Assembly: GCF_003337375.1 (NCBI RefSeq)
Contig: NZ_QPJD01000006.1
Span: 45,172-109,171, forward strand
From: Paenibacillus prosopidis
GTDB taxonomy: Bacteria > Bacillota > Bacilli > Paenibacillales > Paenibacillaceae
Length of the DNA: 64,000 nt
Direction of reading: 5' to 3'
The notes under the pieces: model-generated
What the model was told of the DNA's origin: nothing
Database searches by the model: none
What the model saw: only the letters and a program-made list of their open reading frames with translations
In this document: in pieces, positions 18,138-27,237 of the stretch
Numbering within the stretch: position 1 is the stretch's first letter
Layout: every line of letters begins with the position of its first letter
Translations under genes and position numbers: made by a program

Positions 18138-19763
18138 GTGAGAAAAGGCAAAACGATTGTCATGGCAGTTTCCTTAATTCTGGCAGCGGTAATTGCAGGC
18201 TGCAGCAGCAACAGCAATGAACCCAAAGAACCGGCAGCTTCAAACGCAGCTGAAAACTCCAATTCGGGAGGGGAAGCATCAACGAACAATGAGGCTGCTG
18301 CGCCAGTAGAGCTCAGCGTCTCATTGATGGGGATCCAGGACGGATTTGACGCGCAAGGAGCCAAGGAAGACAAGATCTTCAACGATCTGCAGAAGAAATT
18401 TAATGTGACGATCAAGCCTGTTCAGGTTACATGGAACGATTGGCAGGAAAAGGCGAAGGTATGGGCCGCATCCGGGCAGCTGCCTGACATATTCCCGAAT
18501 GCAATCGCGGTGGAGAATCCAGCTCTGTATGCTTCGTGGGCGAAACAAGGCGTTATTAAAGCGCTTCCGGACGATTTGAGCAAATATCCAAATCTGGCCA
18601 GAATCATGGAGCTTCCGTCCATTCAGCCGCTGAAGGTGGATGGAAAGTTCTATACCGTGCCTCGAATGACCTACAATGATTCGAGCGATTGGATTTTGGA
18701 CAGACCGATCCTATACCGCAAGGATTGGGCCGCGCAAGCAGGCTTTACATCGGAGCCGCAAAGCTTCGACGAATTCGTCGCAATGGTCAAGGCTGTGCAA
18801 AAACAGCATCCTGGAACGGTTGGAATCGCGATTATGAATAAAGATTACTTGAATACATTATTCCTGCCAACATTCCCTGAAATGTCCAACAAGAAGAGCT
18901 GGACGAATGAGAACGGCAAATGGGTGCCTTCCTTTGCCTCGTCTAAAATCAATGACGGTATCAAGCAGTTAAGACAGCTTTATACGGAAGGTTTGTTGGA
19001 CAAGGATTTCGCGATCCAAAAAGAAGCGGACGGCTTTACGAAATTCATGAACGGCCAAGCGTTTATTTCCCTCGGCGGAACGTTTACGAACCCCGCTAAC
19101 GTCGAAACGTTCAATAAAGCGAATCCAGGCGTCAATATTGCGTCGGTCGGGCTCATGAACATTTGGCCTGCGGCGGATGGAAACCGGTATACGTTTGTTG
19201 AAACGCCATTCTGGTCCGAGACGTACTTCAGCAACAAATTGGATGACGAAACATTCGACAGAGCGCTTCAATTGATTGATTATATGTCCTCGGAAGAATA
19301 CTCCGCTTTGGCAGTAAACGGTATTTTGGACACGGACTACAAAATGGAGGGCGACAAAGCGGTTTCGCTGCTGAAAGGCGACGAAACGCTGCAGAAGAAA
19401 TACCCGGTCAATTCCGCGATCGGCTTCCTGGCGCAATGGAACGGCGCATTCGGCAAAGCGGGTAAAGCGGTTGTCAATCCGAACCCGGACGTCGCGGCTT
19501 GGCAGGCCTATGACCACGATATGTTCGTGAAGTTCAAGCAAGAGGATAAGCCGGCGCCAATCAATTTTGATATTATGTTGATGTCTACACCGGCGAAGGA
19601 CAAGCTTGTCGTAAATGTGATGGATGATCTTATTAAAGTCATCCTGGAGAAGGGCGATCCTGTTGAAATGTGGAACGCTACGGTTAAAGGCTATGATGCC
19701 AAGGGGCTGCAAGAGGCGATTGCCGAAGTCAATGCAAAGGCTGCGGAACTGGGTATTAAATAA
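18138..19763 (+). CDS. Extracellular solute-binding lipoprotein, LipO type
   Basis: A 541-residue sugar-binding lipoprotein. GTG at 18138 follows AAAGGGTGAG. The signal peptide ends in the lipobox IAGC with the lipidated Cys at about residue 22, then a Ser/Asn/Glu-rich linker. The mature part shows family features such as WNDWQEKAKVWAASGQLPDI and PRMTYNDSSDWILDRPILYRKDW. It is the last gene of the ABC operon and is followed by a strong terminator. The ligand is probably an oligosaccharide released by the enzyme at 19961, by position only. Confidence 0.92.
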   Translation: MRKGKTIVMAVSLILAAVIAGCSSNSNEPKEPAASNAAENSNSGGEASTNNEAAAPVELSVSLMGIQDGFDAQGAKEDKIFNDLQKKFNVTIKPVQVTWNDWQEKAKVWAASGQLPDIFPNAIAVENPALYASWAKQGVIKALPDDLSKYPNLARIMELPSIQPLKVDGKFYTVPRMTYNDSSDWILDRPILYRKDWAAQAGFTSEPQSFDEFVAMVKAVQKQHPGTVGIAIMNKDYLNTLFLPTFPEMSNKKSWTNENGKWVPSFASSKINDGIKQLRQLYTEGLLDKDFAIQKEADGFTKFMNGQAFISLGGTFTNPANVETFNKANPGVNIASVGLMNIWPAADGNRYTFVETPFWSETYFSNKLDDETFDRALQLIDYMSSEEYSALAVNGILDTDYKMEGDKAVSLLKGDETLQKKYPVNSAIGFLAQWNGAFGKAGKAVVNPNPDVAAWQAYDHDMFVKFKQEDKPAPINFDIMLMSTPAKDKLVVNVMDDLIKVILEKGDPVEMWNATVKGYDAKGLQEAIAEVNAKAAELGIK

Positions 19764-19775
19764 AGATGATTCGAC

Positions 19776-19822
19776 ATGGGATGTAACATATCTCGCCCGG
19801 GATGTTACATCCCATCTTTAAC
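19776..19822 (+). terminator. Rho-independent terminator after the solute-binding protein
   Basis: ATGGGATGTAACA and TGTTACATCCCAT form a perfect 13-bp stem, followed by CTTT. It separates the ABC operon from the beta-helix enzyme gene. Confidence 0.85.
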
Positions 19823-19829
19823 AGAATTA

Positions 19830-19843
19830 TGGAAGCGGTTTCA
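19830..19843 (+). promoter_or_regulatory. Candidate cre (CcpA) site
   Basis: TGGAAGCGGTTTCA resembles the cre consensus with two mismatches and keeps the partial dyad. It lies about 120 bases before the beta-helix enzyme gene. Confidence 0.35.
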
Positions 19844-19960
19844 TTGAAATCGGAAAATGGCGATACTATGATGCACGGCATGCTGTCGTAACCCGCGAGG
19901 GGGTGATTAATGAAGTTTAGCTTTTGATTTAAATGATTAATATTAAAAGGAGTTGAAAGT

Positions 19961-22900
19961 ATGTTTAAAAGTTCATGGTTTAACAGAAGTAAAAAGAGGT
20001 CTAAACTGTTTACTTTTCTGCTTGCGTTTTTATTAGCCTTCACTACAATGACGGTAAACTTTCCTACAAATGTTGAAGCGGCTACTACATTAACGACATA
20101 TCCGGCCCCCGCGGGTGCCACCCTTAACACCGACTTTACTGTAAAAGTCCGTGTACCGGGTGGAGCATGGCAGGACCTGGATGAATATCGAACGAGAATT
20201 GGGGCGCCAACTAGAGCCACCTATGCATCATTTGTTTATTTCGATACGGACGGTCCGGTAGAACTATCTGTGACCGCTAATGCCGGAACGGTAACATCGG
20301 CTGAAGTCCGGCCATTGCATCGTAATATTACTCCCGCGATCAATGGCAATACAATGACCTTTACTATATCCGGTCCCCAGAAGCTTGTCTTTGATGTTAA
20401 TGGGAATGTTGACAGTAATCTGATGATTTTTGCCAATCCATTAGAAGTTAATCCGCCAAGCCCTACCGACCCTGATGTCATTTACCTTGGTCCTGGTCTT
20501 TATACTCAAAACTACAAAGTGCCTAGTGGCAAGACTCTTTACATTGCCGGCGGAGCGGTCGTCCAAGGAGGAGTGACTTTAGCTAATGTCACGAATGCCA
20601 AGGTTATTGGGCGTGGAGTTCTAGATCGCCCCTCAAACTCTGCCATAGACATCCTTTTTTCCAACAATATCACAGTTGATGGTATCATATTTAACGACTA
20701 CAATAACGCGAACAGCGGCGGCAACGGTATTCTTATCGGAAATTCCACCAATGTCTCAGTAAATAATGTTAAAGTATTAGCTTTCCAGAGATGGTCTGAT
20801 GGTATTGATACTTATTGCGCTTCCAATGTTTCCATCAATGACGTATTTGTTCGCTCAGGAGATGATTCCATTTCTGTATACGCTTCTCGATGGACGTTCT
20901 CGGGAAATACTACCAATATCAGTGTCACAAACTCTATTCTCATGCCGGGCAAAGCCCATCCGATCAATATAGGGACCCATGGCAATCCGGGTTCACCTGG
21001 CGGCGGAGATATGATAGATACACTCAACTTTTCGAATCTGGACATCTTGACGTATAACCCGTTAAGCGCCGGTTTACCATTACAAACGTCCTTAACCGCC
21101 AGCGATGGAAGTCTGATATCCGATGTAAATTTCACGGATATTCGGATAGACGATGCCGTTGTAAATAAGTTTATCGATATCAAAACTTTTAAAAATCCGG
21201 GTTATGGTCTTGGAGTGGGGCGTGGAATTAATAATGTCTATTTCAAGAATATTTCCTATACCGGTTCTAATAGCATCGCTAACGAAATTTTCGGCAATAG
21301 CTCCACCCGCTTGACACAGGATATAACATTTGAAAATTTGAAAGTGAACGGGAATGTAGTCCAGAATGCTGCTGATGGAAATTTCAGTATCGGCAATTTT
21401 GCCAACAATATTAATTTCATCGCTTCCGGTGCTACTCCGCCATCAACGACACCGATTCCGCATTATGCTCCAATCAATCTGGCCTTGAAAAAGGCTGCCA
21501 GTGCGGATAGTTGGCAGACAGGCAGTCCGGCTGCCAGTGGAAACGACGGCAACGAAACGACCCGCTGGACGGCGAATGATGGAAATACCGGCCATTCGTG
21601 GACGGTTGACCTTGGTTCAAGCATGAATATCACACGCGGCACTCAGGTTAAATGGGAATTCGGCGGCGGCGGATATAAGTATAAGATTGAAACCTCAAAT
21701 GATAATACGAACTGGAAATTAAAGGTTGATAAAACCAATAATACTAGCACGGATCAGACGCAATCCGATATCTTTTACGATACAGCCCGGTATGTCCGTA
21801 TTACCGTGACCGGATTGCCAAGCGTTGGCTGGGCCAGCTTCAGTGAGTTTAAGGTGTTTGGAGATCCAACCAACTTGGCGTTGAATAAGACCGCAAGTGC
21901 GGATAGTTCGCAGTCATCCAATCCAGCATCCTTTGGGGCGGACGGCAATGCTGCAACCCGCTGGAGTGCGAATGATGGCAATACCGGCCATTCGTTAACG
22001 GTAAACCTTGGCTCAAGCAGGAATATCACCCATGGTTCCCAAGTGGCGTGGGAAAAGAGCGGCGTATATCAATATAAGATTGAAACATCAACGAATAATA
22101 CAAACTGGACTACAGTCGTTGACAAGACCGCCAATACCAGCACGGATCAGGTTCAGAACGATTACTTTACCGGTATCGCCCATTATGTCCGTATTACCGT
22201 GACCGGACTGCCAAGCGGTTCGAATGCCAGCCTCTACGATTTCATGGTATTTGGAGATCCAACCAATCTGGCATTGAACAAGACTGCAAGTAGCGATAGT
22301 TCTCAGACAACGAATCCGGCTAGCAATGCTAACGATGGTAATACTGCAACCAGCTGGATTGCGAATGACGGACTTACCGGCCATTGGTGGATGGTAGACC
22401 TAGGCTCAAGCAAGACTATTACTGGTGGCGTCCAGGTGATGTGGCAACAGCCTAGTTCAATTTATTCCTATACGATTGATACATCAATTGATAATACGAA
22501 TTGGACTACAGTGATTGACCAAACTAATGCTTCGAACAATGCTCAGGTCTACAACAATTTCTTTAACGGTACCGCCCGTTATGTCCGTGTTACCTCGACG
22601 GGCTTGCCAAGCGGTATTAATGCCGGCATTTCCGATTTCAAGGTATTTGGAGACACAGGCGAAACCGTGCCGCTCGCACAACTTCCGTTTGACGAGACAA
22701 GCGGAACGACGACAAACGATACGACCGGCAACGGCTGGAACGGCACATTGACGGGCGGCGCTAGCTTTGTGGCTGGTAATAGCGGAAACGCAGTTGATTT
22801 GGCTGGAACGAACGGCTACGTTGCTCTTCCGACCGGCGTTGTCTCCAAAGCCAGCACAGCTACCATTGCAGCCTGGGTGAATCTGGATACTGCAAGCACC

Positions 22901-23920
22901 TATTCGCGGATTTTTGATTTCGGTTCCGGAACGTCTACCAATATGTTCCTCACGCCGAAAAATTCCAGCGGTCAAATCCGCTTTGCGATCAAGGTCAATA
23001 ACTCAAGTGAACAAAGAATTGACGGGCAAGCGGCGCTGCCGACCGGAGGTTGGCATCATGTAGCTGTCACCTTAAACGGCTCGACAGGCACCCTCTACGT
23101 TGATGGCGCTCAAGTAGGGATCAATACCGCGATGACCCTGAAACCATCCGATTTAGGAGCTACCACGCAGAATTGGATCGGCCGCTCCCAGTACTCCGAT
23201 CCTTATCTCGACGGGCTGGTGGACGACTTCCGCATCTATAATCGTGCTTTGACCACTTCGGAAGTCATGCATTTAAAGAAAGGGCAATCCGTGTTTCCGA
23301 TCGCGGAACTTCCTTTTGACGGAACAACCGGAACGACGGCAACCGATGTTTCCGGCAACGGCTGGGACGGAAGATTGGCCAACAATGCAGGTTGGACGAC
23401 AGGCCACAGCGGCAACGCAGTGAGCCTGAGCGGAACGAATCAATATGTCGAATTGCCAGCCGGTGTTGTTTCCAGCGCTGACACGATGACCGTTACGGCT
23501 TGGGTCAATCTGAATACCGTGACCAACTGGACGAGGATCTTCGATTTCGGTACCGGGACGACCAACTACATGTTCCTGTCGCCGAAAAACGGTTCCACCG
23601 GCAATATTCGCTTTGCGATCAAATCCGCTTCGTCAACTGAGGAAGTTATCGACGGAACTGCGGCGTTGGCTGGGAACGGATGGCACCATGTGGCCGTTAC
23701 CCTGAACGGCTCTACGGGAACACTTTATGTCGATGGCCAGCAGGCAGGCAGCAATACCGCCATGACTATAACACCTGCCATGCTCGGAGCCACGACACGG
23801 AATTGGATCGGTCGCTCCCAATTCTCCTCAGATGCTTATCTCAACGGACTGGTGGATGGCTTCCGCGTTTATAATCGTGCTTTATCCGCGTCGGAAGTAT
23901 TGGCAGTGATGAACGAGTAG
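19961..23920 (+). CDS. Secreted beta-helix glycan-active enzyme (GH28/GH49-like) with F5/8C and LamG modules
   Basis: A 1319-residue secreted protein. The signal peptide is residues 1-40 (cleavage after VEA). An N-terminal beta-sandwich region leads into a right-handed parallel beta-helix at about 150-485. Acidic motifs there are DGID (280-283) and GDD (300-302), followed by a GTHG stretch, as in polygalacturonase-type hydrolases; dextranase-like GH49 is an alternative. Three F5/8 type C (discoidin) modules start near residues 503, 636 and 767, and two LamG/concanavalin-like modules near 903 and 1112. The modules probably bind plant or microbial polysaccharide. Its place after an LplB/LplC/LipO transporter and before a hexuronate operon favours a uronic-acid-containing glycan. 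The exact substrate is open. Confidence 0.85.
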   Translation: MFKSSWFNRSKKRSKLFTFLLAFLLAFTTMTVNFPTNVEAATTLTTYPAPAGATLNTDFTVKVRVPGGAWQDLDEYRTRIGAPTRATYASFVYFDTDGPVELSVTANAGTVTSAEVRPLHRNITPAINGNTMTFTISGPQKLVFDVNGNVDSNLMIFANPLEVNPPSPTDPDVIYLGPGLYTQNYKVPSGKTLYIAGGAVVQGGVTLANVTNAKVIGRGVLDRPSNSAIDILFSNNITVDGIIFNDYNNANSGGNGILIGNSTNVSVNNVKVLAFQRWSDGIDTYCASNVSINDVFVRSGDDSISVYASRWTFSGNTTNISVTNSILMPGKAHPINIGTHGNPGSPGGGDMIDTLNFSNLDILTYNPLSAGLPLQTSLTASDGSLISDVNFTDIRIDDAVVNKFIDIKTFKNPGYGLGVGRGINNVYFKNISYTGSNSIANEIFGNSSTRLTQDITFENLKVNGNVVQNAADGNFSIGNFANNINFIASGATPPSTTPIPHYAPINLALKKAASADSWQTGSPAASGNDGNETTRWTANDGNTGHSWTVDLGSSMNITRGTQVKWEFGGGGYKYKIETSNDNTNWKLKVDKTNNTSTDQTQSDIFYDTARYVRITVTGLPSVGWASFSEFKVFGDPTNLALNKTASADSSQSSNPASFGADGNAATRWSANDGNTGHSLTVNLGSSRNITHGSQVAWEKSGVYQYKIETSTNNTNWTTVVDKTANTSTDQVQNDYFTGIAHYVRITVTGLPSGSNASLYDFMVFGDPTNLALNKTASSDSSQTTNPASNANDGNTATSWIANDGLTGHWWMVDLGSSKTITGGVQVMWQQPSSIYSYTIDTSIDNTNWTTVIDQTNASNNAQVYNNFFNGTARYVRVTSTGLPSGINAGISDFKVFGDTGETVPLAQLPFDETSGTTTNDTTGNGWNGTLTGGASFVAGNSGNAVDLAGTNGYVALPTGVVSKASTATIAAWVNLDTASTYSRIFDFGSGTSTNMFLTPKNSSGQIRFAIKVNNSSEQRIDGQAALPTGGWHHVAVTLNGSTGTLYVDGAQVGINTAMTLKPSDLGATTQNWIGRSQYSDPYLDGLVDDFRIYNRALTTSEVMHLKKGQSVFPIAELPFDGTTGTTATDVSGNGWDGRLANNAGWTTGHSGNAVSLSGTNQYVELPAGVVSSADTMTVTAWVNLNTVTNWTRIFDFGTGTTNYMFLSPKNGSTGNIRFAIKSASSTEEVIDGTAALAGNGWHHVAVTLNGSTGTLYVDGQQAGSNTAMTITPAMLGATTRNWIGRSQFSSDAYLNGLVDGFRVYNRALSASEVLAVMNE

Positions 23921-23978
23921 AATTCGGTGCTGCCGACACTATCGGGCTTGGCGCTAAGGATAAAGGTTGAATAAGAAT

Positions 23979-24030
23979 TTAAAAAGACGATTTTTCTTTC
24001 CCTAAAAGGAAGAAAAAATCGTCTTTTTTA
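23979..24030. terminator. Bidirectional terminator
   Basis: AAAAAGACGATTTTT and AAAAATCGTCTTTTT form a long stem with an inner TTCC/GGAA continuation. A and T flanks let it serve both the enzyme gene (plus) and the LacI gene (minus), which converge here. Confidence 0.88.
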
Positions 24031-24044
24031 TTCCATAAAATGTC

Positions 24045-25031
24045 TTAGTGTAGTCGGGAGGTGGAAGCACGTACAACCAGTTCTGGTTCTAAATAAACGG
24101 TCTTAAGTGAAGCTGGAGCTTCAATTAGTTCAAGAATTGTTGCTGCAATTACGGATGTTATGGTATCGATGGCAACGCCGACAACAGTCATAGGCGTTTC
24201 AAGGTCTTCCATCTGAGGCAGGTTGTCATAACTGACAACGGAAATATCCTGCGGAACGCTTAGTCCCTGCTCTCCTATGGCCCGGAGGATGCCTCGTGTC
24301 AAATCGATGCCGCCGCTGATGACGGCTGTAGGACGTGTCGTCCGCTCCAGCATTGTACGTGCGGCCATATATCCGTCGTGAAAGTCCAAGCCATTCATCT
24401 GAAGAATCGCATCGTTCCTGGCATGTATGCCTAGACGAATTATTTCGTCCCGGAAAGCTTCGATCTTGACGGTCTGCAGCGGATCTTGCGACTGAGGTTC
24501 CCCTATAAAGGCTATATCTGTATGACCGAGCCCAACTAAATGACGAACGGCAAGACGAATGGCTTGGCCCCGGTTTACGTCCACTGCGGAAAATGGAGCG
24601 TAGCCGGCAGCGCCATAGGTGAGAATCGGAATCTGCAGCGGATTCAAGTGATTAAAGCTGGAAAAACTATCCCTGTCCCCAAAGACGAGTATGGCGTCTA
24701 CTTGATACCGGCGGAAGGTATCAATCGCAGAATCTAAATTACTTATCGATAGTAATGTGATATAACCTTGCTTTTCGAGTTGTTTATTAATCTTCGTAAT
24801 GAGGGAGGAAAGTGCAGCTCTTTCGATGGATGGCCATACGACGCCAATCGCCCCGCTTCTTCTGGAGACGAGACTTCGGGCTGCGATATTGGGTTGGTAA
24901 CCCATCTCCTTCGCGATGGATAGAATATGCTGTTTTGTTTTGTTCTGTACGAGCGGGCTGTCTCTCAATGCCTTAGAGACAGTGGAGAAGCTGACGCCGG
25001 CTCGGTCTGCGATGTCTTTAATGGTTACCAT
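24045..25031 (-). CDS. LacI-family transcriptional regulator
   Basis: A 328-residue LacI/GalR regulator. The start is the ATG at 25031 (MVTIKDIADRAGVSFSTVSK), the standard LacI beginning, behind GGAGGG; the frame stays open upstream to 25094. The HTH with its hinge (YQPNIAARSL, about residues 45-54) is followed by a periplasmic-binding-protein-like effector domain (ILVFGDRDSF, then SVVSYDN near 250). It is divergent from the hexuronate/nickel operon at 25202. An AACAACGTTGTT palindrome in the shared promoter region is its likely operator, with a second copy at 32336. The inducer is probably a hexuronate or an intermediate, by context. Confidence 0.92.
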   Translation of the reverse strand: MVTIKDIADRAGVSFSTVSKALRDSPLVQNKTKQHILSIAKEMGYQPNIAARSLVSRRSGAIGVVWPSIERAALSSLITKINKQLEKQGYITLLSISNLDSAIDTFRRYQVDAILVFGDRDSFSSFNHLNPLQIPILTYGAAGYAPFSAVDVNRGQAIRLAVRHLVGLGHTDIAFIGEPQSQDPLQTVKIEAFRDEIIRLGIHARNDAILQMNGLDFHDGYMAARTMLERTTRPTAVISGGIDLTRGILRAIGEQGLSVPQDISVVSYDNLPQMEDLETPMTVVGVAIDTITSVIAATILELIEAPASLKTVYLEPELVVRASTSRLH

Positions 25032-25106
25032 GGATTCCCTCCGGAAACACGTGTACGAGTTCTCATTTATGACGTTCACTTTATCATAGAACACATTTTT
25101 TGCAAA

Positions 25107-25120
25107 TGAAAGCGGTATAT
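25107..25120 (+). promoter_or_regulatory. Candidate cre (CcpA) site
   Basis: TGAAAGCGGTATAT lies in the divergent lacI/SDR intergenic region. It matches the cre consensus except at two positions and resembles the sites at 16134, 56616 and 61366. Confidence 0.4.
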
Positions 25121-25163
25121 TTTTTCGTATAGACAGTAAAGTAGTATTCGGATATTATGAAAA

Positions 25164-25177
25164 TAACAACGTTGTTA
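25164..25177. promoter_or_regulatory. LacI-type operator palindrome
   Basis: TAACAACGTTGTTA is a perfect 14-base palindrome with the central CG typical of LacI/GalR operators. It lies 25 bases before the SDR start and 130 bases from the divergent lacI start. The core AACAACGTTGTT recurs at 32336-32347 before the isomerase gene, the other transcription unit of the same pathway. Confidence 0.75.
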
Positions 25178-25201
25178 ATTTGGATTTAAAGGTGGTTTCC
25201 T

Positions 25202-25963
25202 ATGTTTGAATTACAAAATACCGTATCAGTCGTTATCGGAGGCAATGGCGTGTTAGGCAGTGCCATGTCTGCCGCGCTTGCAGAAGCAGGATCAAAAGTG
25301 GCGGTTATCGGCAGGGACATGGAGAAAGCTCGTTTAGTATGTGAGCAGATAGAACGAAACGGCGGAACGGCGATTGCATTGAAGGCGGACGCGACTAAGA
25401 AAGAGGAGCTGGAGTCGGTTTTAAATGAAGTGCTGTTATGGGGCGGCCGTGTGGATACGCTTGTGAATGCTTCAGGGACGAATAGCGCGACCCCCTTTTT
25501 TGATCTGGAAATGGATGAATGGGACCGAATTATGGATGTTAACCTCAAAAGCGTCGTATTGGCAAGTCAAGTGTTTGGTAAAAGGATGATCGAACAGGGA
25601 GATGGCGGCTCCATTATTAATATTTCTTCCGTATCATCTTCACCGCCGCTATCTAGAGTATTTACTTACTCGGTATCGAAATCGGGAGTAAATAGCGTAA
25701 CCCAATATCTGGCACGGGAGTTCGCTCCAAGTAAGGTACGGGTTAACGCGATCATTCCCGGGTTCTTCCCGGCTGAACAAAATAAAAAAATCTTATCGCC
25801 TGACAGAATTGAATCAATTATGAATCATACGCCAATGAATCGCTTCGGAGATCCGGAGGAACTTAAGGGAACTGTTGTTTACTTGGCTTCAGCAAAAGCA
25901 TCATCATTTGTCACCGGGGCTTTGATCCGGGTCGACGGAGGGTTTGGAGCGATGACCATATGA
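25202..25963 (+). CDS. SDR oxidoreductase, probable fructuronate reductase/D-mannonate oxidoreductase
   Basis: A 253-residue SDR. The cofactor motif is GGNGVLGSA (about 13-21), then NASG near 90, catalytic Ser in NISSVSSSPP and YSVSK (YxxxK) near residue 157; the C-terminus ends VDGGFGAMTI. The shape matches the Bacillota SDR group used as D-mannonate oxidoreductase (UxuB/YjmF in B. subtilis), which reduces D-fructuronate with NADH. It opens the operon under the palindromic operator and its stop overlaps the LarA-homologue start (ATGA). Substrate assignment rests on the neighbouring glucuronate-isomerase-like, LarA-like and gluconate-kinase-like genes. Confidence 0.8.
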   Translation: MFELQNTVSVVIGGNGVLGSAMSAALAEAGSKVAVIGRDMEKARLVCEQIERNGGTAIALKADATKKEELESVLNEVLLWGGRVDTLVNASGTNSATPFFDLEMDEWDRIMDVNLKSVVLASQVFGKRMIEQGDGGSIINISSVSSSPPLSRVFTYSVSKSGVNSVTQYLAREFAPSKVRVNAIIPGFFPAEQNKKILSPDRIESIMNHTPMNRFGDPEELKGTVVYLASAKASSFVTGALIRVDGGFGAMTI

Positions 25964-27237
25964 GTGAATTACTTAGAAGTTTAGTTGAAAATACGCCGAT
26001 TCCGAAACTAGTGAAAATTCGTCAGTCATTTGATGACACGGTACTTGCGGACCCAATCGGAGAATTGATTGAGCGGCTGCGAACTGCTGATTCTATGACT
26101 GGAATTACTGCCGGGCAAAGGGTTGCGGTGGCCGTTGGAAGCCGTGGGATTTCCCGAATCGATGAGCTCACAAAGACTGTTATCGACGAGCTGAAAAGAA
26201 TCGGCGCCGAACCTTTCATTGTGCCATGCATGGGAAGTCACGGGGGAGCGACAGCGGAAGGGCAAACGGAGGTGCTTGCCCATCTTGGTATAGATGAGAA
26301 ACGCATGGGTTGCCCCGTCCGATCTTCAATGGAGGTTGTAGAGCTGGAGCGTCTGCCAAACGGCTTGCCGGTGTACTGTGACAAAATCGCAGCTACAGAG
26401 TCTGATGCCATTATCGTCATTAACCGTATAAAGCCGCATACCGCTTTTCGGGGGGCGATTGAAAGCGGCATGTTCAAGATGATTTCTATCGGACTCGGCA
26501 AGCAGAAGGGTGCGGAGGCTTGCCATCAGCTTGGCTTTAAATATATGGCTGAGAATGTACCCGCCATGGCCAGGGTTATGATCGAGAAGCTTCCGATCCG
26601 GTTTGGCGTAGCGATTGTTGAAAATGCGTACGACCAAATCTGCCGGATTGAGGTACTCGGAACGGACACGATGGAAGAGAGAGAAAAGGAGCTGTTAATT
26701 GAGGCGAAAAGCCGGCTTCCGCAAATCCTTTTCAATGAGTTGGATGTTCTTGTTATTGATTACATCGGCAAGAACATCAGCGGAGATGGAGCGGATCCGA
26801 ATATCACGGGCAGGTATCCGACGCCTTATGCGCACGGGGGACCTGAAGTGAACAAGATGGTTGTTCTCGATCTGACGCCAGAGTCCCAGGGCAATGCAAA
26901 CGGAGTGGGCACAGCCGATTTCACGACAAGCAGACTAGTAAGCAAGACGGATTGGCCCGCTACCTACGCCAATGGACTAACCTCTACGGTTTGCGCACCG
27001 ACGAAACAAGCGACTACGCTTGAGAATGATCGTGATGCCATTAAAGCTGCGATCAAAACCTGCAACATTTTGCATTACACAAAGTGTAAGCTGGTGCGTA
27101 TTCGCGATACGCTTCATCTTGGAACGATAGAAATTTCCGAATCGCTGCTAGAGGAAGCAAAAAGCAATCCGCGTATTGAAATTTTGGAAGGACCTTACGA
27201 GTGGAAGTTCGACGCGGAAGGATTTTTGCCGAAATGA
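25960..27237 (+). CDS. LarA-family nickel-pincer racemase/epimerase homologue
   Basis: A 425-residue homologue of lactate racemase LarA (DUF2088). The residues that carry the nickel-pincer cofactor in LarA are recognisable: His94 in GSHGG, His160 in IKPHTAFRG, Lys173 in GMFKM (covalent cofactor lysine) and His189 in GAEACH. The 16-residue Lys-His spacing is the same as in LarA. The cofactor genes larE, larB and larC follow in the same operon, supporting activity. An SDR and an FGGY sugar-acid kinase flank it, so a C2 epimerase of a sugar acid (mannonate/gluconate) fits better than lactate racemase. LarA homologues with D-gluconate 2-epimerase activity have been described. The substrate is inferred. 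Confidence 0.85.
   Translation: MSELLRSLVENTPIPKLVKIRQSFDDTVLADPIGELIERLRTADSMTGITAGQRVAVAVGSRGISRIDELTKTVIDELKRIGAEPFIVPCMGSHGGATAEGQTEVLAHLGIDEKRMGCPVRSSMEVVELERLPNGLPVYCDKIAATESDAIIVINRIKPHTAFRGAIESGMFKMISIGLGKQKGAEACHQLGFKYMAENVPAMARVMIEKLPIRFGVAIVENAYDQICRIEVLGTDTMEEREKELLIEAKSRLPQILFNELDVLVIDYIGKNISGDGADPNITGRYPTPYAHGGPEVNKMVVLDLTPESQGNANGVGTADFTTSRLVSKTDWPATYANGLTSTVCAPTKQATTLENDRDAIKAAIKTCNILHYTKCKLVRIRDTLHLGTIEISESLLEEAKSNPRIEILEGPYEWKFDAEGFLPK

Noticed and set aside
18969..19712. 247-codon minus-strand frame opposite the LipO-type gene
   Set aside because: Antisense shadow of a clearly conserved lipoprotein gene; no recognisable domain.
25960..27237. LarA homologue as a plain lactate racemase
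   Set aside because: No lactate permease or lactate dehydrogenase nearby; SDR, sugar-acid kinase and uronate-isomerase-like neighbours argue for a sugar acid. It stays an alternative.
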